From positions 62,001-126,000 of the forward strand of contig NZ_JADKPR010000005.1 of the NCBI RefSeq assembly GCF_015351475.1: a stretch of 64,000 nucleotides of DNA. Direction: 5' to 3'. Origin of the DNA: Flavobacterium sp. HJJ. Lineage in GTDB: Bacteria > Bacteroidota > Bacteroidia > Flavobacteriales > Flavobacteriaceae. The position numbers and the translations under genes were made by a program. The stretch's first letter is position 1. Each line of letters opens with the position of its first letter. The notes beneath the pieces were generated by a model that was not told where the DNA came from, did no database searches, and saw only the letters and a list, made by a program, of their open reading frames with translations. This document shows positions 17,526 through 26,585 of the stretch, in pieces.

Positions 17526-19910
17526 ATGAAAAATCTAACTTATCTTTTTTTGTTTTTTAGCTTTATTATCCAAGCTCAAAATATTACCGTAAAAGGCCGT
17601 ATATCTGTTCCTGATGCTAACATTTTGTTTAAGAGCAGACTGGATTCAACTGATACAAAACAGGCAGTTTTGCAGACTGACGGATCATTTACTATAAACA
17701 TCAATAAAAAGGGATTTTATCGCTTAACTGCGCATTCAGTAGGTTTTAAAAGTTATACTTCTGAATGGATGAAAGTAAATCAGGATCTGAATTTAGCCTT
17801 AATAAATTTGATTCCCAGCACTACAGAACTTCAAGGAGTAACTGTAAAAAGTTCAAAACCAATGATTGAAGTAAAAGCAGATAAAACCGTTCTAAATGTT
17901 CAGAATAGCTTAAGCGCAACCGGAACCAGCGGTTTTGAATTATTACGAAAAGCTCCGGGAGTATTAATCGACAATCAGGATAATGTGATTGTGGAAGGGA
18001 AAAGTGGTGTTAGTATTTATATCGATGGGCGGCAGTCTTTATTAAGTGGTGCTGATTTGGTGAATTACTTAAAAGGGCTTCAGTCCGCAGATATTGAAAC
18101 GGTTGAAATTATTACACAGCCTTCTTCTAAGTATGATGCTGCAGGTAATGCCGGTATCATTAATCTCAAACTAAAGAAAAACAAAAATTTTGGAACAAAT
18201 GGTACTGTGGCAACGGGTTATGCACAAGGAGTTTACGCTAAATCAAATTCTTCGCTCAGTTTGAATAACAGAGGAGAAAAAACAAATATTTACGGAAACT
18301 ATAGTAATCTATTAGGAGACAATCGCCGATTCATTAATTTATATCGTGTACAGTCTGATTATATATATGATTCCCGATCGAAAAATATCAGTGCTGACCA
18401 AAGCCATAATATAAGAGCGGGACTCGATTATTTTATCAGCAAAAATAAAACTTTTGGAGTAGTAATGAGTGCGAGTTTTAACGACAGTGATATCAATACA
18501 GTTTCCACAACTCCAATCGTCAGAGCTGCTGATAACCAAACACAGCAGGTACTTTTGGCAACTGGAGATGCTGCAGTTAATAATCGAAATTTAAGCAGTA
18601 ATATCAATTACCGTTTTGCTGATTCCAATGGACATGAATTTAATGTAGATGGTGATGTGGGATATTATACATCCGGACGAAATGACCTTCAGCCAAATAC
18701 GTATTATAATGCTGATAAAACAGAAGTTATAAGTCAGTCTGGTTTTCGTATGGATACACCGGTTAACATCTATTTATATTCTCTAAAAGCAGATATTGTA
18801 CGACCACTGGGCAAAGGAAACCTTTCCTACGGATTAAAAAGTTCATTTGTCAAAACAGACAATACATTTCGTTTTTATAATGTAAGTGATACTAGTGAAG
18901 AATTCAACGAGAATCGAAGCAATATTTTTAATTATAAAGAAAACATAAATGCGGCTTATATTAATTATAACCAGACTTTTGATAAGTTCTCATTACAGTT
19001 GGGAATTAGAGCCGAACAGACTAATTCAGAAGGAGATTTGAGCAGCGTACAGGATTTAGCCGATAGTAATGTGAAACGTAATTATCTGGATTTTTTCCCA
19101 AGCGGAGGTATTACCTATAACGCAAATACGAATAATAAATTAGGTTTATTGTACAGCCGCAGAGTTGAACGTCCAAATTATCGATCGCTAAATCCGTTTG
19201 AAGTTTTTACCAACGAACTTTCATCTACTAAAGGAAATCCCTTGCTGCAGCCCCAATATACGCAGAATATTAAGTTAACTCACACTTACAAGTATACTTT
19301 GAATACTTCATTAAGTTATAGCTATATTACAGATTTTATTGCTCAGATTAATGATGTTGTTGATGATACCCGCAATTTTATATCACCGCAAAACATTGCA
19401 ACTGTGCAGGTATTAAATCTTGGAGTGAGTTATCCGTTTAAATTTAAAGAATGGTGGAATTTATATGCCAGCGCAAATGGTTACAGAAACAGTTATAAAT
19501 CAAGTAACGAAAAATTTACGCCAGTAACTAAAAATACATTTAGCCTTTATGGACAAAATACATTCACCCTGCCTAAAAGTTTTAAAGTAGAAATTTCTGG
19601 CTGGTTTAATTCTCCAAATGTTTGGGGAGGTACTTATCAAACGAGCAGCATGGGATCTCTTGATTTAGCAGTGCAAAAACAACTAGCTGATAATCGATTG
19701 TCTGTTAGAATTGCCGTTTCAGATATTTTATATACGGGCAACTGGTCGGGTGAAACGCAATACGGAGAATTATTTATTCGCGGAAATGGAGGTTATGAAA
19801 GCCGTCAGTTCAAGGTCAACCTTAGCTACAATTTTGGAAATAAAGAAATTAAAGAAACAAGAAAAAGAGCGTCAGTGTCAGAAGAGGAAAAGGCACGAAT
19901 TACAAATTAA
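17526..19910 (+). CDS. TonB-dependent-receptor-like outer membrane beta-barrel protein
   Basis: This protein (794 aa from the ATG at 17526, chosen because a signal peptide MKNLTYLFLFFSFIIQAQ follows directly) has a carboxypeptidase-regulatory-like domain (about 20-90) and a plug domain. The plug contains ATGTSGFELLRKAPGV, VEGKSGVSIYIDGR and SSKYDAAGNAGIINLKLKK. The C-terminal region is an OMP_b-brl_3 type barrel. It lacks a SusD partner, so it is not a classical SusC. Proteins of this class occur next to LytTR two-component genes in many Bacteroidota; here it is divergent from such a pair and probably controlled by it. The ligand is unknown. A strong terminator follows 26 nt after the stop codon. 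Confidence 0.85.
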   Translation: MKNLTYLFLFFSFIIQAQNITVKGRISVPDANILFKSRLDSTDTKQAVLQTDGSFTININKKGFYRLTAHSVGFKSYTSEWMKVNQDLNLALINLIPSTTELQGVTVKSSKPMIEVKADKTVLNVQNSLSATGTSGFELLRKAPGVLIDNQDNVIVEGKSGVSIYIDGRQSLLSGADLVNYLKGLQSADIETVEIITQPSSKYDAAGNAGIINLKLKKNKNFGTNGTVATGYAQGVYAKSNSSLSLNNRGEKTNIYGNYSNLLGDNRRFINLYRVQSDYIYDSRSKNISADQSHNIRAGLDYFISKNKTFGVVMSASFNDSDINTVSTTPIVRAADNQTQQVLLATGDAAVNNRNLSSNINYRFADSNGHEFNVDGDVGYYTSGRNDLQPNTYYNADKTEVISQSGFRMDTPVNIYLYSLKADIVRPLGKGNLSYGLKSSFVKTDNTFRFYNVSDTSEEFNENRSNIFNYKENINAAYINYNQTFDKFSLQLGIRAEQTNSEGDLSSVQDLADSNVKRNYLDFFPSGGITYNANTNNKLGLLYSRRVERPNYRSLNPFEVFTNELSSTKGNPLLQPQYTQNIKLTHTYKYTLNTSLSYSYITDFIAQINDVVDDTRNFISPQNIATVQVLNLGVSYPFKFKEWWNLYASANGYRNSYKSSNEKFTPVTKNTFSLYGQNTFTLPKSFKVEISGWFNSPNVWGGTYQTSSMGSLDLAVQKQLADNRLSVRIAVSDILYTGNWSGETQYGELFIRGNGGYESRQFKVNLSYNFGNKEIKETRKRASVSEEEKARITN

Positions 19911-19935
19911 GTATGTTTTTAAAAAATACAAAGAG

Positions 19936-19961
19936 GCTGTCCGAAAGGACAGCTTTTTTTT
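19936..19961 (+). terminator. Strong GAAA-loop terminator after the receptor gene
   Basis: A perfect 7-bp GC-rich stem (19936-19942 with 19947-19953) closes on a GAAA tetraloop and is followed by eight T. The remaining sequence to 20324 has no credible gene; it holds the direct repeats listed separately and presumably the promoter of the next SusC gene. Confidence 0.9.
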
Positions 19962-20256
19962 GCATGAAGATACTGGGATATATTCGAATCCGTGGACGAC
20001 AAGTCCGGCTTTTAAAAGTTTGTGTTTATGGAATCGAATGGAATTGTGAATTAGAATCTTTCTTTTCTTCTTTATATTGTTTTATTAAGAAAATAACTAA
20101 AAATTATTGATTTTGTAATATGTTGCTTAGCTAGACAAGTATTAGCAGTCAATCAATAAAATTTCATTGATAACAGCAATCTGATAAACTCCTGCATAAC
20201 ATTAAATTGACAATAGTATAAAACCTTGTTAAGGATTTCTTAAAATCAAAAAGTTA

Positions 20257-20307
20257 ACTAATAGTGAAAATAAATTCAAATTTGCATTGAAAAAATTTAC
20301 TAATAGT
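20257..20307 (+). promoter_or_regulatory. Paired direct repeats in the leader of the phosphonate-type SusCD operon
   Basis: ACTAATAGT occurs at 20257-20265 and again at 20299-20307, exactly 42 nt apart (four helical turns), with AT-rich flanks (TTAACTAATAGT and TTTACTAATAGT). The second copy is 17 nt before the SusC start codon. The spacing suggests two sites on the same helix face, for example for the XRE-cupin regulator at the other end of the cluster. No clear -7 box was found between them. Confidence 0.35.
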
Positions 20308-20324
20308 AATTATTTAATTAATCA

Positions 20325-23300
20325 ATGAAAAACTTAAGAACCTTAATAATTTTATTGATGATGTGCTCAACATCATTAATTGTTGCTCAAACAACTGTTT
20401 TCAAAGGAAGAGTGATTGACGAACTTGGTTTGCCTTTGCCTAGTGCATCAGTACTAGTTAAAGGAACAACTATTGCTGTAAATGCAGATTCCAATGGAAA
20501 TTTTGAAATTCAATTACTGAAACCTAATGAAATATTGCAGATTTCATTTTTAGGATATGTGACTGCTAATTTTGAAACAGCAAATAAGGCTTCGGGAATA
20601 TTTAAGCTTAATCCCGATTCTCATACGTTGGACGAAGTGGTGGTAACTGCTTTAGGCATAAAAAAAGAAAAGAAAAAATTAAGTTATTCTGTTCAGGAAG
20701 TCGAAGGAGACTTGACCAAAGGAAGAGATGCTAATATAATGAACTCTCTTTCGGGAAAAGTTTCAGGTCTGATTGTTGCGGCTTCTCCTGAATTTTTTAG
20801 CAGTCCAAAAATGTATTTAAGGGGTAAAGCACCACTAATCGTTGTAGACGGTGTGCCATTGGGAACAGATACTTGGAATATCAGTCCTGATGACATCGAA
20901 AGTGTCAATGTTTTAAAAGGAGCGAATGCTGCTGCATTGTATGGCTCTGTAGGAGGAAACGGAGCAATCCAGATCACCACCAAAAGAGGAGCAAACAATA
21001 AAAAAGGGTATGTAGTTGAATTCAATCATAATTCGATGATTCAAGCTGGTTTTAATGCGGTTCCTAAAACACAGAATGCATATGGGCCTGGCTCTTACGG
21101 AAATTATGCTTTTGTTGATGGCAAAGGCGGCGGGATAAATGATGCCGATTACGATCAATGGGGACCAAAATTTGAGGGACAGTTAATTACGCAATATGAT
21201 AGCCCGCTGGATGCGAACGGAAAACTAATTCCAACGCCGTGGACAGCAAGAGGAGCTAATAACTTTAATAATTTCATGGAAGACGGACTATTGTCGACCA
21301 ACAACTTATCATTAGCTTCAAATTTTGATAAAGGAAACATCCGCTTTTCATTATCCAATACTCATCAGGACGGAATCAATCCAAATACTAAACTGGATAT
21401 TTATAATTTCAATTTGAGCGGAAGATATAGTCTGAGCGATAAAACTTGGGTGGATGCCAGTTCAAATTTTAATTTCCAGACTTCTCCAAATAATCCAAAT
21501 GTACAATACGGACCAAATAGTTATATCTATAATATGCTGATTTGGGGCGGAGCTGATTATGATATCAGAGATTTAAAAGATTATTGGCAAGAGGGAAAAG
21601 AAGGTCTTCAGCAAAAGAATTTCGAATATACAAGATACAATAATCCCAATTTTATGGCTCACGAATGGCTGAGAGGGTATTATAAGAATGATTATTCAGG
21701 CCAGATAAGTTTAAATCATCAGTTTAGCAATGATTTCTCGGCCTTGATAAGAACTAATATGTCGGTAAGCAATTTATTTAGAAATGAAAAATTTCCTTAC
21801 TCAATGACTACATATGACAGGGAAAAAGCCGAAGGAGATTACAAAGAGCAATATGATTACAGATACAAAAGTTATTCTGATTTCATGCTGAACTATAATA
21901 AAACGATGGGTGATTTTGAAATTAAAGCTACTCTTGGAGCTAATATAAATACTGAAAAATATAGAAACTCCTATGCTTCAACTAATTATTTGATTATACC
22001 TGGTTTGTACACTTTGAGTAATACACAAACACCAATGCAGCCAACGAGTTATAATAGCCATTATAAAACGAATAGCTGGTATGGTTCGCTGGATTTATCA
22101 TACAAATCATTTTTATTTCTAAATGCCACAGGAAGATCTGACACCGATTCCAGATTGCCGGAAAAAAACAATAGATTTTTTTATCCATCTGTTGGTTTAA
22201 GTACTGTTATCAGCGAACTTGTAAAGATTCCTTATGTAGATTTCTTTAAAATAAGAACTTCTTATGCAAAAGTGGGAGGCTCATTGGACATCTATAGTAA
22301 CCTTGATACTTACCGATTAAGAGATCCATTTACTATCGACGGAATTACATATAATGCGGCCTATGTTGGAGAAATTTTGACCAACGATCAATTAAAACCA
22401 GCATTTAACTCCTCAGCAGAGATTGGTTTAGAAACAAGAATGTTCAAAAACAGGTTTGGTTTTGATGCTACTTACTATCAGAATACGAATGGTCCACAGA
22501 TTTTTGATTTAAAATATTCAGAAACTTCAGGTTATCAAGGCAGTAAGCAGAATGGTATTACTACTGAGACAAAAGGTTTTGAATTATCAGGTTTTGTGAA
22601 AGCTGTAAAAAGTACAAACTTTAATTGGGATTTCAGTGTAAACTGGTCAACTTATAAAGAGTATCTAAAAGAGGTTTATGAGGGAATTGAAAACAATGGA
22701 CTGATAAAAATTGGAGACCGGGTTGATGGTTTTTATATAAATGATTTTATGAGAACCAATGATGGCAGATTAATTGTTGGTAATGACGGAAAACCGCTTA
22801 TCAATGCTTATAAAACAAAAGTAGGCTATAAGGCGCCAGACTGGTCAATGGGTATTACAAATAAAGTGAGTTATAAAAGCCTGGCGTTAAACTTCACTTT
22901 TGATGGCCGTTATGGAGGAAAAATCGAAAACTACGTGAATCAAAAAATGTGGCAAAGTGGCCGCCATGCCGATAGCGATACCCCAGAAAGAGCCAATGAT
23001 GTAAAAGGAATAAAATCATATGTAACAGATGGTGTGGTTATTACAAGCGGAGAGCTAATTACTGATGGTCAAGGAAATGTGATTACCGATACCAGGACTT
23101 TTGCACCAAATACAACAAAAATGTATTATCAGGATTACGCAAAAGCATATCACGGAAACTACGCTGCCAATATTATAGAAAAAACGTTTTTTAAATTAAG
23201 AGAAATAAGCCTTACGTACAATTTCCCAGATTCTTTTATCAAAAAATCTTTTATGACAAATGCTTCTATTTCATTGATTGGAAGAGATTTATTGTACTTC

Positions 23301-23408
23301 TCAAAAAATAAAAATATCGATTTAGATCAGTTTTTAGACGAAAGTGCTTCGCCATTGCAAACTCCAACTGTAAAAAGTTATGGTATTAACTTAAACATTA
23401 AATTTTAA
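20325..23408 (+). CDS. SusC/RagA-family TonB-linked outer membrane transporter
   Basis: This 1027-aa protein has a signal peptide (residues 1-21, ending LIVAQ), then a carboxypeptidase-regulatory-like domain (about 24-100) with VFKGRVIDELGLPLPSASV. The SusC signature LDEVVVTALGIKKEKKKLSY opens the plug, followed by a long barrel ending SYGINLNIKF. It has no STN domain, so it is not expected to signal to a FecR protein. It is followed after 11 nt by its SusD partner and is the first gene of a cluster that also encodes two phosphatase-superfamily hydrolases, a permease and aminophosphonate-type catabolic enzymes. The imported molecule is therefore probably a large phosphorus-containing compound. 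That last point is inference. Confidence 0.93.
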   Translation: MKNLRTLIILLMMCSTSLIVAQTTVFKGRVIDELGLPLPSASVLVKGTTIAVNADSNGNFEIQLLKPNEILQISFLGYVTANFETANKASGIFKLNPDSHTLDEVVVTALGIKKEKKKLSYSVQEVEGDLTKGRDANIMNSLSGKVSGLIVAASPEFFSSPKMYLRGKAPLIVVDGVPLGTDTWNISPDDIESVNVLKGANAAALYGSVGGNGAIQITTKRGANNKKGYVVEFNHNSMIQAGFNAVPKTQNAYGPGSYGNYAFVDGKGGGINDADYDQWGPKFEGQLITQYDSPLDANGKLIPTPWTARGANNFNNFMEDGLLSTNNLSLASNFDKGNIRFSLSNTHQDGINPNTKLDIYNFNLSGRYSLSDKTWVDASSNFNFQTSPNNPNVQYGPNSYIYNMLIWGGADYDIRDLKDYWQEGKEGLQQKNFEYTRYNNPNFMAHEWLRGYYKNDYSGQISLNHQFSNDFSALIRTNMSVSNLFRNEKFPYSMTTYDREKAEGDYKEQYDYRYKSYSDFMLNYNKTMGDFEIKATLGANINTEKYRNSYASTNYLIIPGLYTLSNTQTPMQPTSYNSHYKTNSWYGSLDLSYKSFLFLNATGRSDTDSRLPEKNNRFFYPSVGLSTVISELVKIPYVDFFKIRTSYAKVGGSLDIYSNLDTYRLRDPFTIDGITYNAAYVGEILTNDQLKPAFNSSAEIGLETRMFKNRFGFDATYYQNTNGPQIFDLKYSETSGYQGSKQNGITTETKGFELSGFVKAVKSTNFNWDFSVNWSTYKEYLKEVYEGIENNGLIKIGDRVDGFYINDFMRTNDGRLIVGNDGKPLINAYKTKVGYKAPDWSMGITNKVSYKSLALNFTFDGRYGGKIENYVNQKMWQSGRHADSDTPERANDVKGIKSYVTDGVVITSGELITDGQGNVITDTRTFAPNTTKMYYQDYAKAYHGNYAANIIEKTFFKLREISLTYNFPDSFIKKSFMTNASISLIGRDLLYFSKNKNIDLDQFLDESASPLQTPTVKSYGINLNIKF

Positions 23409-23419
23409 AAACGAGCAAA

Positions 23420-24925
23420 ATGAAAACAATACAATTATATAAAAGCATCCTAATTATAGCAATGGTTTTTATGATTGGGGCCTGTACCAATTTTGAAGAT
23501 CTGGCCGATGATCCCAATCGTGCTACAAGTGTGCCGCCATCAATGCTGCTGACAGAAGTTTTACGGGTTATGAACAATGTAGACGATGAAGGTCCGTGGT
23601 CAAGTGCACAAAGGGACAATCAGTTTTGGGCAATATCTTTTGACTATTACGGAGAACAGGATTACAATTGGGGTTCGGCCCCATTACGTTACACGACTTT
23701 GTCCAATGTACAGGCAATGGTAAAAGAAGCAGAAAAACTGGACACAAAAAATAAATACGGCGCTTTGGCAAAATTTTTTCAGGCTTACTTTTTAGATTAT
23801 ATGTCTAAAAGAATGGGGGATATTCCAATGTCTGAATCTTTAAAAGCCAAAAGTGATACTCCAATTACAAAACCAAAATACGATACTCAGAAAGAGGTCT
23901 ATGTTGAGATTCTGAGTCTTTTGGATGCCGCTAATGATCAAATTGCAATGGCAAGAGCCCAAGTAGGAACTGGTGCAGTTCAAGGCGATTTTTTATATAA
24001 TGGTGATCTGGATAAATGGCAGAGAGCAATTAATTCTTTCCATTTAAGAGTTTTAATAAGTTTAAGTAAAAAAACAGCCGAACTTAATGTTGCCAGCCAA
24101 TTCAGTGCAATAGTAAGTAATCCGTCAAAATACCCGCTAATGAGAGGGATTGAAGATAATATGACCCGCTATTTTTCAGATGAAAATGGCAATAATTATG
24201 CCCTAAATCCAGGTAATTTTGGGCGTAATAGAAATAGAGATATCATGGCGGGAACCTATTTAAACATTCTGAAACAAAATAATGATCCCCGAATTTATAA
24301 AGTTGCCGATCCTGCCGCTTTTTATTTTAAGGCTAATGATCCTCTCAATTTAAATGCTTACATCCCAGCAAACACAGGAGACGAGCAGGGTTCTATGCAA
24401 GTGGCTTCAGATGAAGGAAAATTATCCTATCCTAACGAAAAAAGATATTACAGCAGTTATGTCGGCGAAGGATATATTTTATTTGGATATGCAGAACAGC
24501 AATTCATAATTGCTGAAGCCATAAACAGAGGCTGGATAATGGGTGATGCTGCCAGTTTTTACAAGCAGGGAATTAAAGCCTCTATGGATTTTTATGATGT
24601 ATCTAATACGGATGTTACTGCCTTTTTAAACAATGCTAATATAGTTTATAAAGGAAATAATACTGCAGGTCTAGAGCAGATACTGACACAGAAATATGTT
24701 GCTTTTTTCCAAAATTCCGAAAGAGAATCTTATTTTAATTTCAGAAGAACAGGTTTTCCAAAATTTAACATTGGACCAGCGAATAAAAACAATGGCAAAA
24801 TCCCGATGCGATGGAAATATCCTCAAAGCGAATTTGAAACCAACTCCCAGAATGTAAATACTGCGCTAACCAGACAATACGGGGGTACAGATGATATCAA
24901 TGCAGTAATGTGGCTTATTAAATAG
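23420..24925 (+). CDS. SusD/RagB-like lipoprotein (SusD-like_2 type)
   Basis: This 501-aa outer-membrane lipoprotein has the lipobox cysteine at residue 22 (MIGACTNF). The segment following, FEDLADDPNRATSVPPS, is typical of the SusD-like_2 subfamily that pairs with mid-size SusC proteins. The middle is helical with TPR-like repeats (LAKFFQAYFLDYMSKRMGD), and the C-terminus carries ILTQKYVAFFQNSERESYFN, matching the family. It is expected to bind the substrate of the SusC transporter encoded 11 nt upstream. It is followed after 10 nt by the phosphodiesterase gene, so all three are co-transcribed. Confidence 0.92.
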   Translation: MKTIQLYKSILIIAMVFMIGACTNFEDLADDPNRATSVPPSMLLTEVLRVMNNVDDEGPWSSAQRDNQFWAISFDYYGEQDYNWGSAPLRYTTLSNVQAMVKEAEKLDTKNKYGALAKFFQAYFLDYMSKRMGDIPMSESLKAKSDTPITKPKYDTQKEVYVEILSLLDAANDQIAMARAQVGTGAVQGDFLYNGDLDKWQRAINSFHLRVLISLSKKTAELNVASQFSAIVSNPSKYPLMRGIEDNMTRYFSDENGNNYALNPGNFGRNRNRDIMAGTYLNILKQNNDPRIYKVADPAAFYFKANDPLNLNAYIPANTGDEQGSMQVASDEGKLSYPNEKRYYSSYVGEGYILFGYAEQQFIIAEAINRGWIMGDAASFYKQGIKASMDFYDVSNTDVTAFLNNANIVYKGNNTAGLEQILTQKYVAFFQNSERESYFNFRRTGFPKFNIGPANKNNGKIPMRWKYPQSEFETNSQNVNTALTRQYGGTDDINAVMWLIK

Positions 24926-24935
24926 AAAAAAATTC

Positions 24936-26585
24936 ATGAAAATACTAAAAAATAAAATCATGATCATAGCGCTGTTCTCGCTATGGTCGTGTTTTTCTCA
25001 AAATAATGAATTCTCAAAAGTAAAACATGTCGTTGTAATTGGCTTTGACGGATTGAGTCCAGACGGAATCGAACATGCCAGCACACCTGCTTTTCACAAA
25101 CTGATGAAGGAAGGAGCTTCGACAATGCATGCCCGTTCCGTTTTACCATCGAGCTCCAGTACCAATTGGGCTTCAATGATTATGGGAGCGGGACCAGAAC
25201 AGCACGGAATTACATCTAATGATTGGGAGAAAAGCAATTTTGTATTACCATCAGTAGTGCAAGGCGATGATTTTTTGTTTCCTACCATTTTTTCGATAAT
25301 AAATTCACAAATAAAGAATGCCGAAATCGGAGCTGTTTATCATTGGTCAGGATTCGGCCGGCTCTTTGAAAAAAGTGCTGTCGATTATAATGTAAATCCA
25401 GAAACCGAAGATAAAACAGCAGTAATTGCCAGCGATTATATAAAAGCCAAACAGCCCACTTTTACCTTTATTCATTTTGATCACGTGGACCACGCAGGAC
25501 ACGAATTTGGTCATGGGAGTACAGAATATTATAAATCGGTTGAAAAAGCAGATGCATTATTGGCTCAGGTTATGCAGGCTATTACATCCTCTCCAATGGG
25601 TAATGAGACTGTAGTCATAGTAAGTGCAGATCATGGCGGATTGGGCAAAGGACATGGTGGCGAATCATTACAGGAAATGGAAATTCCGTTTATTATTTGG
25701 GGCAAATCCGTAAAGAAAAATACCATACTCAATTATCCGGTTTATCAGTATGATAATGCTGCGACTGTTGCATTTGCATTGGGTATAAAAATGCCAATGG
25801 CCTGTATTGGAAGGCCAGTTAAAAATGCTTTTGAAGGCTATGACGAAATTGATAGTTATACATTAACTAAAAGGTATAAAGAACCTGTAATTCAGCCAAA
25901 AGCTTATTTAAGTAAAAAAGCTGGCGGTTTGTTTAGAGAGGCAGCCCAAGTAGTAATTGATAACCCTGATAAAGAAGGTGAAATTCGATATACGCTGGAT
26001 GGTTCAATGCCTGCCAAAGATTCGGAAATCTACAAAATGCCATTTAAAGTATATCAAAATACAGTCGTAAAAAGTGCCATTTTCAAAAACCAAAGCATCG
26101 CAAGTTTAGTAAGCGAAGCTTTTTTCAGAGTGGTTTCCAGTACTGCAAAAGCTCCAGTTTCCTATGAAATTTTTTATTTATCTAATTTAAACAGCGTGCC
26201 GTTTTTAGATAAATATACGCCAGACGAAAAAGGAAGCTGCTTCGAAATAGGTTCTGATGAAATTGATTCGAAGATTAAGGAAAATACCGCAGTAAGATTC
26301 AAGACTGTCATAAAAATTGATAAGGAGGAGCAATATGGTTTTTTCACCAGATCGGATGATGGAAGCATTTTGAAAATCAGCAATGAAGTCGTTGTTAATA
26401 ATGATGGAGATCACGGTGTAAAAGAGAAAGGCGGTGCAATCACACTAAAGCCTGGAACATATACTTTGGAAGTAATCTGGTTTAATGGCGGCGGAAGTGG
26501 CTGGCTGGATGTTTATTATCAAACTGCTTCGGTACCAAAACAGATCATTCCTGCAGCTTTTTTTCAAAAAATGAGTTTTAATTAA
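24936..26585 (+). CDS. Exported phosphodiesterase/pyrophosphatase-family enzyme with chitobiase-like and PA14 domains
   Basis: This 549-aa protein of the alkaline phosphatase superfamily resembles type I phosphodiesterase/nucleotide pyrophosphatases. Metal ligands and nucleophile are visible: Asp38 in VVVIGFDGLSPDG, Thr76 in SSTNWASM (nucleophile), Asp182 and His186 in FDHVDHAGH, and Asp232/His233 in SADHGG. The N-terminus (SLWSC) may be a lipoprotein signal with Cys19. After the catalytic domain come a chitobiase/hexosaminidase C-terminal-like segment (about 325-395, EIRYTLDGSMPAKDSEIYK) and a PA14-like domain (about 405-540, RSDDGSILKI, GTYTLEVIWFNGGG). Both accessory domains usually bind carbohydrate. 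It likely releases a phospho- or phosphono-linked group from a glycan or glycolipid captured by SusCD. Confidence 0.85.
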   Translation: MKILKNKIMIIALFSLWSCFSQNNEFSKVKHVVVIGFDGLSPDGIEHASTPAFHKLMKEGASTMHARSVLPSSSSTNWASMIMGAGPEQHGITSNDWEKSNFVLPSVVQGDDFLFPTIFSIINSQIKNAEIGAVYHWSGFGRLFEKSAVDYNVNPETEDKTAVIASDYIKAKQPTFTFIHFDHVDHAGHEFGHGSTEYYKSVEKADALLAQVMQAITSSPMGNETVVIVSADHGGLGKGHGGESLQEMEIPFIIWGKSVKKNTILNYPVYQYDNAATVAFALGIKMPMACIGRPVKNAFEGYDEIDSYTLTKRYKEPVIQPKAYLSKKAGGLFREAAQVVIDNPDKEGEIRYTLDGSMPAKDSEIYKMPFKVYQNTVVKSAIFKNQSIASLVSEAFFRVVSSTAKAPVSYEIFYLSNLNSVPFLDKYTPDEKGSCFEIGSDEIDSKIKENTAVRFKTVIKIDKEEQYGFFTRSDDGSILKISNEVVVNNDGDHGVKEKGGAITLKPGTYTLEVIWFNGGGSGWLDVYYQTASVPKQIIPAAFFQKMSFN

